Of a stretch of 35,214 nt of DNA, positions 16,619 to 24,313 are shown piece after piece; the stretch's first letter is position 1, and each line of letters opens with the position of its first letter. Both the position numbers and the translations under genes were made by a program. The stretch spans positions 1-35,214 of the forward strand of contig DATDIX010000061.1 of the NCBI GenBank assembly GCA_036520835.1, given 5' to 3'. The notes beneath the pieces are model-generated. The model was given only the letters and a program-made list of their open reading frames with translations. It did no database searches and was not told the origin of the DNA. Source of the DNA: VBAT01 sp036520835 (GTDB lineage: Bacteria > Bacteroidota > Bacteroidia > Chitinophagales > Chitinophagaceae).

Positions 16619-17278
16619 ATGAAGACCACCCTAAAGAAACCTGTGGCTATTGTTGGCTATTCCGGCCACGCTTATGTCATCATCGACATCTTCCTGAATG
16701 CAGGCCGCCTTGTAACGGCTTACTGCGATTCAGAAGAAAAATCACTCAATCCTTATCATCTTAATTATCTCGGCAAAGAAGCAGAAGTGATCAACAAGCT
16801 AAAGAAGTATGATTATTTCGCTTGTGTGGGGCATAATGGCATCCGTGAAAAGATCCATATGCAATTAAGCCAGCTCCTGGGCAATCCTATCAATGCAATA
16901 CATCCCAGCGCTGTTATTTCTGCCTCTGTAAAAATGGGAGATGGAGTGATGATCGCAGCTAATGCCACCCTGAATCCCCTGGTGGAAATAGGAAGAGGCG
17001 TTATCCTCAACACGTCTACCAGTATAGATCATGAATGTATCATTGGCGACTTTACACATATCGCTCCCGGCGCTGTACTTTGCGGAAATGTAAAAGTGGG
17101 CAGGAGCAGTTTTATCGGGGCCAACTCTGTCATTCGCCAGGGTATTACAATTGGTAATAATGTCATCATCGGTGCAGGCACCGTGGTGGTAAAAGATATT
17201 CCGGATAATTCTACCGTGATAGGCAACCCGGCGAGAAAGCTGGTGAAGAAAACAGCCAGCCGCCTGGCAGCAGCCTGA
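16619..17278 (+). CDS. PglD/NeuD-like sugar O- or N-acyltransferase
   Basis: This 219-residue left-handed beta-helix acyltransferase has the two-part architecture of PglD: an N-terminal nucleotide-sugar-binding Rossmann-like domain (VAIVGYSGHAYVIIDI, Gly13-His17; then ACVGHNGIREKIH) and C-terminal hexapeptide repeats from about residue 93 (IHPSAVISASVKMGDGVMIA onward). His138 in SIDHECIIGDF is at the place of the PglD catalytic base. The end has GTVVVKDIPDNSTVIGNPARKL. PglD acetylates UDP-4-amino-4,6-dideoxy-GlcNAc; an acetyl-CoA-dependent reaction on a UDP-4-amino sugar fits the aminotransferase encoded downstream. The ATG at 16619 puts the first strand at the right distance. A terminator follows. 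Confidence 0.85.
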   Translation: MKTTLKKPVAIVGYSGHAYVIIDIFLNAGRLVTAYCDSEEKSLNPYHLNYLGKEAEVINKLKKYDYFACVGHNGIREKIHMQLSQLLGNPINAIHPSAVISASVKMGDGVMIAANATLNPLVEIGRGVILNTSTSIDHECIIGDFTHIAPGAVLCGNVKVGRSSFIGANSVIRQGITIGNNVIIGAGTVVVKDIPDNSTVIGNPARKLVKKTASRLAAA

Positions 17279-17308
17279 TCTTTATTTTCACAAGGATGAA
17301 GTTTTGAG

Positions 17309-17340
17309 CGGCATTTGAAAATTCAGGTGCCGTTTTTTTT
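17309..17340 (+). terminator. Rho-independent terminator
   Basis: A hairpin with outer stem CGGCA/TGCCG continuing through G-T wobbles into TGAA/TTCA (17309-17332) is followed directly by eight Ts (17333-17340). It lies 30 bases after the acyltransferase stop. It cleanly separates the preceding long operon from the formyltransferase-to-phosphatase unit. Confidence 0.85.
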
Positions 17341-17368
17341 ATTCAAATATGTCCAGAAAGCATCCTGC

Positions 17369-17403
17369 CTTGTACCCTATATGAATAAATGATAATACCT
17401 TTG
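17369..17403 (+). promoter_or_regulatory. Bacteroidota-type promoter for the amino-sugar operon
   Basis: TACCTTTG (17396-17403) is a perfect match to the -7 consensus TAnnTTTG. CTTG (17369-17372) lies 23 bases upstream and matches three of four bases of the -33 TTTG. It follows the terminator and precedes the formyltransferase ATG by 35 bases, so it probably drives the unit from 17439 onward. Confidence 0.6.
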
Positions 17404-17438
17404 CTGTTCTATAAAAGCAAGCTGAATTAACCACAGTA

Positions 17439-18110
17439 ATGACGAAGCACCCGCAGGAATTCCGTGTATTATTTTTAGGAAAAAAGGATAACCTCTTTGC
17501 AGAGAGGGCGGTTGATTATATCAACAGGCATTTTCGTCACCCGGTAATTTTTTTTGGAACCCGGCATGATAAATTGCCCGAAGAAGTATTGACCTGGCAG
17601 GGAGATATTATCATTTCTTTTATCAGTTCCTGGATCATTCCCGCATCTTTATTGCAACGGACATCAGTTGCTGCTATTAATTTTCACCCGGGCAGCCCTG
17701 AGTACCCCGGAACGGGATGCACTAATTTTGCGATCTACAATGGAGCGAAGGAATACGGGGTTACCTGCCATCATATGAAAGAGGTCGTAGATACGGGTAA
17801 TATCATTAAGGTGAAAAGATTCCCGTTAAAAGAAGATGATACCGTGTTTGGCGTGACGCAACGATGCTATGGTTTGATAGAAGAGCTATTTTATGAAATA
17901 ATGGAGGGTATCCTGCAGGGCAACCCATTGCCTGTGTCAGATGAAAAATGGAAAAGAAATCCTTATACTAGAAAAGAATTGAACGAACTTTGTTATATCA
18001 GCCCGGAAATGCCGATGGAAGAAATTGAGAAAAGAATAAAAGCAACAACGTATAAAGGCCCCTGGGCTTATACTAAAATAGGCAACAAAATATTTAAACT
18101 CCAATCCTGA
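17439..18110 (+). CDS. Sugar N-formyltransferase (GART/Fmt-like)
   Basis: This 223-residue formyl-transferase-fold protein carries the catalytic triad Asn81, His83 (INFHPGSPEYPGTG) and Asp118 (EVVDTGNII), as in ArnA N-terminal domain, Fmt and sugar N-formyltransferases. It is smaller than Fmt (about 310) and lacks the OB-fold C-terminal domain, which argues against a role in initiator tRNA formylation. It would move a formyl group from N10-formyltetrahydrofolate to a 4-amino sugar nucleotide. The aminotransferase encoded in the same unit would provide that amine. The C-terminal TTYKGPWAYTKIGNKIFKL resembles the tail of formyltransferase domains in sugar pathways. Confidence 0.8.
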   Translation: MTKHPQEFRVLFLGKKDNLFAERAVDYINRHFRHPVIFFGTRHDKLPEEVLTWQGDIIISFISSWIIPASLLQRTSVAAINFHPGSPEYPGTGCTNFAIYNGAKEYGVTCHHMKEVVDTGNIIKVKRFPLKEDDTVFGVTQRCYGLIEELFYEIMEGILQGNPLPVSDEKWKRNPYTRKELNELCYISPEMPMEEIEKRIKATTYKGPWAYTKIGNKIFKLQS

Positions 18111-18118
18111 CTCTGTTT

Positions 18119-19636
18119 ATGGTGAAAGAAGATACCCTGCAACAGCAATCGGTCAGCCCGCTTACAGGGAAGCAATATGCTATCCCGGAAAAAATAGATG
18201 ACAAGACCGGTATTGATACATTCATTGAATTACATCCCGGAAAGAAAGTAGTGGTAGTGCAGGGACTTGGATTTGTAGGCTCTGTAATGGCGTTGGTTGT
18301 TGCCAATGCTTTGACAGAAGAATATGCTGTCATCGGTATTGATCTTCCTGCTCCTTTTTCTTACTGGAAAATTCAATCTATTAACGAAGGGATATTCCCC
18401 GTCATAGCAGACGATCCCAAGATCGGGTTGTTTTATAACCGGTCAAGAGAGAAAAAGAATTTTTATGCTACCTGCGATCCTTATGCATACAGCAAAGCTG
18501 ATATAATAGTAGTTGATATCAACCTTGATGTAAAAAAGCAGTCGAACGGAAACGGCCACCTGGAAGACTATACTGTTGACCTTACTCCTTTTAAAAAAGC
18601 GATCACCAGTATTGGCGCTTATTGTAAGCCAGATGTGCTGGTATTGGTAGAGACAACGGTACCGCCCGGTACTACACAAAAAATAGTGCGGCCTGTTCTT
18701 GAAGAATCGTTACAAAAAAGAGGATTACCAACAGACCAGTTAAAAACCGGTCATTCTTATGAAAGAGTAATGCCCGGACCGAAGTATATCGACTCTATAC
18801 AGAATTTTTATCGAGTATTCTCGGGAACAGATGAAGCCAGTGCTGAAGCAGCAGAGAAATTTCTTCGCACTGTTATCCGTACGGATGAATATCCATTGAC
18901 AAAGCTGGGCAATACCCAGGCCACTGAAATGGCAAAAGTGCTGGAGAATTCTTACCGGGCTATGAATATTGCCTTTATGGTAGAATGGAGTCGGTTTGCT
19001 GAAGAAGCAGGTGTGGATATATATGAAGTGGTGAATGCAATACGTATGCGCCCCACACATAAAAATATCATGCTGCCCGGTTTGGGAGTTGGCGGCTATT
19101 GTCTAACCAAAGATCCTTTGCTGGCAAGTTGGGCGAAGATGAACCTGTTCGGAAGCGATGAACGGCTTGAACAAAGTGAGACCGGTGTTCATATCAACGA
19201 CCAGATGCCGCATTTTGCATTTCAATACCTGCAATCGCAGTATAACGGTCCATTGAAAGGAAAGAAAGTGCTGATGCTTGGCGTAAGCTACCTTAACGAT
19301 GTTGGCGATACCCGCTATACGCCTGTGCAGGGTTTGTTCGAAAGATTAGTTGATGCGGGCTGCGATGTTACCCTGCATGATCCGCATGTAATGTTATGGG
19401 AAGAAAAAGCAATCCGGGTGAATAATAACCTGGATGAATTATTACAGCAATCATATGATGTGGTAATCATCAGTACCGGGCATAAAGAGTACCGTAATAA
19501 CCCGGAACTGATCAGCGTATTACTGGGTCACCCGGAATCATTTGTGTATGACACAATCGGGGTGCTGAGTAATGACGAAATAAAAACATTGAAGGAAAAA
19601 CATATTGTAAAAGTGATCGGGAGAGGGGATCTATAG
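18119..19636 (+). CDS. UDP-N-acetylhexosamine 6-dehydrogenase (UgdH/WecC superfamily)
   Basis: This 505-residue four-electron dehydrogenase oxidises C6 of a UDP-sugar to a carboxylate. It has an N-terminal extension of about 40 residues, then the NAD motif VVVVQGLGFVGSVMA, ETTVPPGTTQKIV, and YERVMPGP. The last motif is the form usual in UDP-GlcNAc/ManNAc dehydrogenases (WbpA, WecC, TviB); UDP-glucose dehydrogenases have a different sequence there. The catalytic thiol is Cys328 in LGVGGYCLTKDP, with Lys331. The C-terminal UDP-binding domain has LMLGVSYLNDVGDTRYTP. It starts nine bases after the formyltransferase stop. With the next gene (decarboxylase-like SDR) it may convert UDP-GlcNAc to a UDP-4-keto pentosamine. 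Substrate choice is inferred from one motif. Confidence 0.85.
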   Translation: MVKEDTLQQQSVSPLTGKQYAIPEKIDDKTGIDTFIELHPGKKVVVVQGLGFVGSVMALVVANALTEEYAVIGIDLPAPFSYWKIQSINEGIFPVIADDPKIGLFYNRSREKKNFYATCDPYAYSKADIIVVDINLDVKKQSNGNGHLEDYTVDLTPFKKAITSIGAYCKPDVLVLVETTVPPGTTQKIVRPVLEESLQKRGLPTDQLKTGHSYERVMPGPKYIDSIQNFYRVFSGTDEASAEAAEKFLRTVIRTDEYPLTKLGNTQATEMAKVLENSYRAMNIAFMVEWSRFAEEAGVDIYEVVNAIRMRPTHKNIMLPGLGVGGYCLTKDPLLASWAKMNLFGSDERLEQSETGVHINDQMPHFAFQYLQSQYNGPLKGKKVLMLGVSYLNDVGDTRYTPVQGLFERLVDAGCDVTLHDPHVMLWEEKAIRVNNNLDELLQQSYDVVIISTGHKEYRNNPELISVLLGHPESFVYDTIGVLSNDEIKTLKEKHIVKVIGRGDL

Positions 19637-19662
19637 TTTGAAAAACCAGTTTTAAATATTTT

Positions 19663-20658
19663 ATGGGAAAAAAAGTTTTGTTGTTGGGCGGAGCCGGGTT
19701 TATCGGTTTCAACATTGCCAAATATCTTTCTGAAAATCGCGACTACCAGTTAACCATCGCTGATAATTTTGCCAGGGGAAAAGAAGATGAGTTGTTTACA
19801 GCACTGGTAAAAAAACACAATATCAAGGTTGTAGCAGGTGACTATACTGATCCGAAAACATTCGATCTTCTGGACGATAGTTACGACCAGGTGTATATGC
19901 TGGCATCTGTAGTGGGCGTTGATAATGCCAATTCCATCCCACATGAGATCATTCGAATCAATACCGCTTTAATTTATAATACGCTGGAGTGGATACGCCG
20001 TTCTAAAATCAGGAAAGCATTGTTTACTTCCACCAGTGAATGTTATGCAGGCACGATCGATGCCTTTGGTTATACTGTGCCGACGCCGGAAGAAGTACCG
20101 CTTTGCATACAGGATATTGGTCATCCCCGGTTTACCTATGCTGTTACAAAAATGCTGGGCGAATCCGGCTTCCTGAATTATTCACGGATACTCGGGTTTG
20201 AGGCAACCATTGTACGCTATCATAATGTGTACGGCCCCCGCATGGGATTTAAACATGTGATCCCGCATTTGGTGGTCAGGTTCAGAAAAGGTGAAGCGCC
20301 TTTTAAAGTGTATGGACATGACCAGACAAGGGCTTTTTGCTATATCACCGATGCCGTAAAAGGAACCGTGCTGGCAATGGAGCAACCGGATACCAATGGC
20401 CAGATCTATCATATCGGAACCCAGGATGAAATATCAATAGGTGATCTTATTCATTACTCCGGTGAACTGATGAATTTCGGGGGAGAGTATGAAAACGCAC
20501 CAACGTATCCGGGTTCTGTATCCCGCCGCTGCCCTGATATTACTAAAGCTCGTACACAATTGGGTTTTGAACCGGAAGTGGGATGGAAGCAGGGATTGAA
20601 ACAAACAATAGAGTGGTACAATAATTATTTAGAAGAAGGAAACAAAGTCTATGAGTAA
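19663..20658 (+). CDS. UXS/ArnA-like SDR, possible UDP-uronate decarboxylase
   Basis: This extended SDR has 331 residues. GGAGFIG begins the fold. The active site reads TSTSECYAG with Thr124-Ser125-Glu126, and Tyr159 with Lys163 in FTYAVTK. Ser-Glu after STx is the form found in UDP-xylose synthase and the ArnA decarboxylase, whereas 4,6-dehydratases have Asp-Glu there. Near the C-terminus, SRRCPDITKARTQLGFEP matches the arginine-bearing (R/Q)RKPDI-KAK segment of decarboxylases and not the dehydratase GHDRRYAID form. I therefore favour oxidative decarboxylation of a UDP-uronate. A 4-epimerase or other NDP-sugar SDR remains possible. The last eight bases overlap the aminotransferase gene. Confidence 0.7.
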   Translation: MGKKVLLLGGAGFIGFNIAKYLSENRDYQLTIADNFARGKEDELFTALVKKHNIKVVAGDYTDPKTFDLLDDSYDQVYMLASVVGVDNANSIPHEIIRINTALIYNTLEWIRRSKIRKALFTSTSECYAGTIDAFGYTVPTPEEVPLCIQDIGHPRFTYAVTKMLGESGFLNYSRILGFEATIVRYHNVYGPRMGFKHVIPHLVVRFRKGEAPFKVYGHDQTRAFCYITDAVKGTVLAMEQPDTNGQIYHIGTQDEISIGDLIHYSGELMNFGGEYENAPTYPGSVSRRCPDITKARTQLGFEPEVGWKQGLKQTIEWYNNYLEEGNKVYE

Positions 20659-21799
20659 CCAGCAATTCATTCCGCTGAGCGTTCCCAATATTGCAGGCAA
20701 TGAATGGAAGTATGTAAAAGAGTGCCTGGACACCGGGTGGATATCTTCCGTGGGATCGTATGTTACCCAGTTTGAACAAATGGTCGCTGATTTTGCAGGA
20801 GCAAAATATGGAGTAGCTGCGGTGAACGGAACAGCTGCCTTACATATCGCTTTACTCATGTCAGGAGTCAGGCAGGATGATTATGTGATCCTTCCCAATC
20901 TAACTTTTGTTGCTTCGGCAAATTCTATAAAATATTTGGGCGCAGAACCTTTACTGATAGATGCCGATCCCGATCTCTGGCAAATGGACCTTGACCTGCT
21001 CGAAGAATTCCTGGAAAACGAAACAGATGAAAGGAATGGCGAACTGATCTATGTGCAGGATGGCCGTCGTATCGGCGCTATTATGCCGGTGCATATCCTC
21101 GGTAATATGTGTGATATGGATCGTTTTCTTTCTATTGTAAAGAAATACCCGTTACCGGTTGTGGAAGATGCCACGGAAGCTTTAGGTACATCTTATAAAG
21201 GAAAACATGCGGGTACATTCAGCCCGATGGGTTGCTTTAGCTTCAATGGAAATAAGATCATTTCCACCGGTGGGGGCGGAGTAATTGTTACTGACGATGA
21301 ACAGCTGGCTAAACATGCAAAACACTTAACCACTACCGCCAAAGCCAGTGCAGATGAATATTACCATGATGAGGTGGGGTACAACTATCGCCTGGTAAAT
21401 ATACTGGCAGCTGTAGGTGTCGGGCAAATGGAATTGCTTCCTTCTTTTATCAAAAGAAAAAAGGAAGCGGTAGCTTTTTATAAAGATGCATTTAAAGGGG
21501 TGAGTGATATTCGTTTTCAGAAGGAGTTACCGGACGTACAAACCAATGGCTGGCTCTTCACTATACAAACAGACCAGCAGCAAAAAGTGCTGGATTACCT
21601 CAATGCAAATAAAATTCTCAGCCGCCGTTTCTGGATGCCAATGAACAAACTGCCGATGTATAAAGATTGTCCCTATATCCAGAAAAAAGATAATGCTGAT
21701 TATATTTACAATACCTGCCTGAGCATTCCCTGTTCTACCAGTATTACGGACGAACAATTGGAAATAGTAGCCAAAGCAGTAAAAGCGGCATTAACCTGA
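20651..21799 (+). CDS. LegC/PglE-type UDP-4-keto-sugar aminotransferase
   Basis: This 382-residue member of the DegT/DnrJ/EryC1 family of PLP enzymes transfers an amino group from glutamate to a 4-keto sugar nucleotide. WISSVGSYVTQFE and AAVNGTAALHIAL open the fold, PNLTFVASANSIKYLGAEP is the family core, VVEDATEALGT includes the pyridine-binding Asp173, and Lys202 in SFNGNKIISTGGGG forms the Schiff base. The string resemblance is closest to the LegC group. The gene overlaps the decarboxylase-like SDR and is followed four bases later by the phosphoglycosyl transferase. Its likely product is the amine used by the formyltransferase or the PglD-like acyltransferase. Confidence 0.88.
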   Translation: MSNQQFIPLSVPNIAGNEWKYVKECLDTGWISSVGSYVTQFEQMVADFAGAKYGVAAVNGTAALHIALLMSGVRQDDYVILPNLTFVASANSIKYLGAEPLLIDADPDLWQMDLDLLEEFLENETDERNGELIYVQDGRRIGAIMPVHILGNMCDMDRFLSIVKKYPLPVVEDATEALGTSYKGKHAGTFSPMGCFSFNGNKIISTGGGGVIVTDDEQLAKHAKHLTTTAKASADEYYHDEVGYNYRLVNILAAVGVGQMELLPSFIKRKKEAVAFYKDAFKGVSDIRFQKELPDVQTNGWLFTIQTDQQQKVLDYLNANKILSRRFWMPMNKLPMYKDCPYIQKKDNADYIYNTCLSIPCSTSITDEQLEIVAKAVKAALT

Positions 21800-21802
21800 T
21801 TT

Positions 21803-22465
21803 ATGTATTCAATCATCAAACGTTTCTTTGATATTGTTTTCTCGCTGCTGGCCCTGGTCATTCTGCTGCCTTTATTTATTCCAATTATTATTTTATTATT
21901 GCTGACCGGCGAGCATGAGGTTTTTTTCCGGCAGGACAGGGTAGGACATTATAACAGAATATTCCGCATCTGGAAGTTTGCCACCATGCTGAAGAACAGC
22001 CCTAATATGGGCAGTGGTGACGTAACCACCCGCAATGATCCCCGTGTAACCAAAGTCGGAAGTTTTCTTCGTATCAGTAAATTGAATGAACTGCCGCAGT
22101 TGATCAATATTCTTACCGGTGATATGTCGTTTGTTGGTCCCCGGCCTTTAATGAAAGTGGGGTTTGACCGCTATACGGATGAGATGAAAGCAAAAGTGTA
22201 CAGGGTAAGACCGGGACTGACGGGTATCGGTAGTATTGTATTCCGGGATGAGGAGCTGATCATTACCCAAAGCAGTTTGCCGCCGCATGAATGTTACCGC
22301 CAGGTAATTCTTCCTTACAAAGGAGCGGTAGAGGTTTGGTACCAGCAGCATGTTTCTTTCTACACCGATTTCATGATCTTGTTTTTGACAGCCTGGGCAA
22401 TTGTGGCTCCGAAAAGTAACCTGGTGAACAAGGTTTTTCCTTCCTTGCCCAAACGTGAGTTCTGA
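21803..22465 (+). CDS. Initiating phosphoglycosyl transferase (PglC-like), Asn at nucleophile site
   Basis: This 220-residue monotopic PGT moves a phospho-sugar from a UDP-sugar to undecaprenyl phosphate and starts the glycan. A hydrophobic N-terminal helix (about residues 10-35) is the re-entrant membrane anchor. The core is DPRVTKVGSFLRISKLNELP, then INILTGDMSFVGPRPL, then YRVRPGLTGIG. It has only the catalytic domain, like PglC, without the WbaP/WcaJ N-terminal part. The conserved Asp-Glu dyad is Asn95-Glu96 here; in PglC the Asp is the covalent nucleophile. The immediate neighbour makes a UDP-amino sugar, which is therefore the natural candidate donor. Confidence 0.9.
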   Translation: MYSIIKRFFDIVFSLLALVILLPLFIPIIILLLLTGEHEVFFRQDRVGHYNRIFRIWKFATMLKNSPNMGSGDVTTRNDPRVTKVGSFLRISKLNELPQLINILTGDMSFVGPRPLMKVGFDRYTDEMKAKVYRVRPGLTGIGSIVFRDEELIITQSSLPPHECYRQVILPYKGAVEVWYQQHVSFYTDFMILFLTAWAIVAPKSNLVNKVFPSLPKREF

Positions 22466-22525
22466 GTATTTCCCGTTATTTTCCCGCTAAATAATAAGTA
22501 ATTTCGGAAAGTTATATCGCTGATC

Positions 22526-23269
22526 ATGCTAAAATTATTTTCGAGGTCAAAACCCAAGGGTGAAAGATTTGATTACTCTTTGCTGAATGCAGATATGCAC
22601 TCTCACCTGCTTCCGGGTATTGACGACGGGGCAGAGGATATTGAACATTCACTTGAATTAATAAAAGGGATGAGGCAGTTGGGGTATAAGAAACTGATCA
22701 CTACACCCCATGTTATGTGGGATATGTATAAGAATACACATGAGATCATACGGGAAAAACTAAAGCTGGTGCAGGACGCAGTTAAAACTGCCGGGATAGA
22801 TGTTGAGATCCATGCAGCCGCAGAATATTTTTTAGATGAACATGTAGAGGAACTGCTGCAAAACAAAGAGCCTTTGCTGACGGTAAGCGGCAATATGGTG
22901 CTGGCAGAATTTTCCATGGCTTACCCAGCGCTTAATATTAAAGATATTTTATTTGAAATGCAGATGCAGGGGTACCAGCCCATTATTGCACACCCTGAAC
23001 GCTATATATACCTTGAACGTAATAAGGATTTCTATACTGAGCTGCGGGATATCGGTTGTCTTTTTCAGCTTAACCTGCTTTCTATGGGCGGACATTACGG
23101 AAGATCAGTAACAGAATTGGCGAATTATCTTCTTAAGAATGGATTTTATAATCTGATCGGCACTGACCTTCATCATCTTGGACACCTTGAAGGTTTGCAG
23201 CGATTCGATATGCCACAGGCGCTGATAAAAATGATCGGCGAAGGGAAAATCATTAATAATCAATTGTAG
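22526..23269 (+). CDS. CpsB/YwqE-type PHP tyrosine-protein phosphatase
   Basis: This 247-residue protein of the PHP metal-dependent phosphatase family dephosphorylates bacterial tyrosine kinases (Wzc/CpsD type) that control polysaccharide length and export. Metal-binding residues are visible in NADMHSHLLPGIDDG (His25, His27), LITTPHVMWDMY, MVLAEFSM, IIAHPERY and LIGTDLHHLGH. The gene sits 60 bases after the PGT stop, closing the polysaccharide locus. Its kinase partner is not in this window. A degenerate TAATTTCG is found at 22499-22506 but I cannot pair it with a -33 element. Confidence 0.9.
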   Translation: MLKLFSRSKPKGERFDYSLLNADMHSHLLPGIDDGAEDIEHSLELIKGMRQLGYKKLITTPHVMWDMYKNTHEIIREKLKLVQDAVKTAGIDVEIHAAAEYFLDEHVEELLQNKEPLLTVSGNMVLAEFSMAYPALNIKDILFEMQMQGYQPIIAHPERYIYLERNKDFYTELRDIGCLFQLNLLSMGGHYGRSVTELANYLLKNGFYNLIGTDLHHLGHLEGLQRFDMPQALIKMIGEGKIINNQL

Positions 23270-23340
23270 TTCATTCACCTTTTCAAAATATAACTGCTTT
23301 ACACGAACTTTTTAATGGTCAATTTGTCTTATCAGTTGTT

Positions 23341-24216
23341 ATGAACGCTTTCACCATAAAGGACCTGGAGAATATTTCCGGGATAAAGGCTCACACTATC
23401 CGCATATGGGAGCAGCGTTATGGTTTTCTCAAACCCCAGCGAAGTGAAACGAATATCCGGCATTATTGCAATGAAGAATTAAAGACCATCCTGAATGTTG
23501 CATTGCTGAATAAACATGGGTTTAAGATCTCACAGATCGATAAGATGAGACCCGATGAGATCTGCCATACGATACTGGAACTGAATTCAACTGATGCGAT
23601 CCATGACCGGGTGGTCATTGATCTCATTAAAGGCATGGTGGATCTGAGAGTAGGTGAATTTGAATCCACTCTCAGCAATTATATAAAGGAGCATGGCATA
23701 GAGGAAACAGTGAAAGAGATCATCTTCCCTTTTTTGGAAAAGATCGGCATACTCTGGCAAACAGGTCATATCATGCCGGCACAGGAACATTTTGTTTCTA
23801 ATATCATCAGGCAAAAACTGATAGTGGCCATTGATCAGATCCCGACGCGTATTGATGGCAAATCATGTATGTTGTTTTTACCGGAAGGGGAACATCATGA
23901 ATTGGGACTTTTGTTTTTGCATTATATGCTTAAAGCAAAAGGAGCAAACGTAATATATCTTGGGGCTAATGTGCCGGTGCATGATGTCGAAAGTATCATC
24001 GAAACATTAATGCCCAAAATGGCTTTTATCCACCTGACAGGCACCTGTCCCAACTTCAATTTTGATAAGCTCATCAAATTTCTCCAGGAAAAAGCAGGCA
24101 GGCTTACCACCATTATTTCCGGCTACCCCACCCACTGTTATCATAAAGAAATTCCCACCTCCGTTCATTTCAAAAGGAACTTCACGGAAATGATGCAATA
24201 CCTTTCTGAGTTTTGA
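23341..24216 (+). CDS. MerR-family regulator with B12-binding domain (CarH/LitR-like photoreceptor)
   Basis: This 291-residue protein has three parts. The MerR winged helix comes first (about 3-75; FTIKDLENISGIKAHTIRIW, then RYGFLKPQRSETNIRHY). A helical B12-binding cap follows (about 85-165), then a Rossmann-like cobalamin-binding domain (about 173-291). The cap holds Trp139 followed nine residues later by Glu149-His150, the Wx9EH motif of CarH photoreceptors that shields the adenosyl group. The cobalamin domain has Glu184-x-His186-x-x-Gly189 (EHHELG), giving His186 as the lower axial ligand. In CarH and LitR, AdoCbl-bound tetramers repress carotenoid genes in the dark and light breaks the Co-C bond. 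Next to an ECF sigma gene and a crt operon, the same role is likely. The residue after Trp139 is Gln, where as I recall Thermus CarH has the His that ligates cobalt after illumination. Confidence 0.88.
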   Translation: MNAFTIKDLENISGIKAHTIRIWEQRYGFLKPQRSETNIRHYCNEELKTILNVALLNKHGFKISQIDKMRPDEICHTILELNSTDAIHDRVVIDLIKGMVDLRVGEFESTLSNYIKEHGIEETVKEIIFPFLEKIGILWQTGHIMPAQEHFVSNIIRQKLIVAIDQIPTRIDGKSCMLFLPEGEHHELGLLFLHYMLKAKGANVIYLGANVPVHDVESIIETLMPKMAFIHLTGTCPNFNFDKLIKFLQEKAGRLTTIISGYPTHCYHKEIPTSVHFKRNFTEMMQYLSEF

Positions 24217-24263
24217 TTTTCAAACATTTACCTAATTTAACGACCTGAATTCAAGATAGATTT

Positions 24264-24292
24264 TTTTAATATCACTAGTTTGTTTAACTTTG
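24264..24292 (+). promoter_or_regulatory. Bacteroidota-type promoter of the ECF sigma gene
   Basis: TAACTTTG (24285-24292) matches TAnnTTTG perfectly. TTTT (24264-24267, within a T-run) lies 17 bases upstream and matches three of four -33 bases. Transcription should start near 24299, giving a leader of only about 15 bases before the ATG at 24314. This also rules out the TTG at 24290 as a start. Confidence 0.7.
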
Positions 24293-24313
24293 GATACTCA
24301 AAAAGTAAACAAA
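24279..24313. promoter_or_regulatory. Candidate operator: inverted repeat over the sigma-gene promoter
   Basis: TTTGTTTA (24279-24286) and its exact complement TAAACAAA (24306-24313) lie 19 bases apart. The left arm overlaps the -7 element, the spacer covers the predicted start site, and the right arm ends next to the ATG. A MerR-type dimer or CarH tetramer bound here would block initiation. The arms are AT-rich, so chance is not excluded. Ownership by the upstream B12-dependent regulator is inferred from adjacency. Confidence 0.45.

Noticed and set aside
17439..18110. Methionyl-tRNA formyltransferase (fmt)
   Set aside because: Only 223 residues with no C-terminal tRNA-binding domain, and located in an amino-sugar unit; the catalytic triad is shared by all enzymes of this fold.
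16619..21799. A complete bacillosamine (PglF-PglE-PglD) pathway
   Set aside because: PglD-like and PglE-like proteins are present, but no PglF-type 4,6-dehydratase; the only SDR nearby has decarboxylase-type residues (Thr-Ser-Glu, RRxPDI).
24290..24313. TTG at 24290 as start of the ECF sigma factor
   Set aside because: It lies within the perfect -7 promoter element (24285-24292), so it would not be transcribed; the ATG at 24314 fits the conserved N-terminus.
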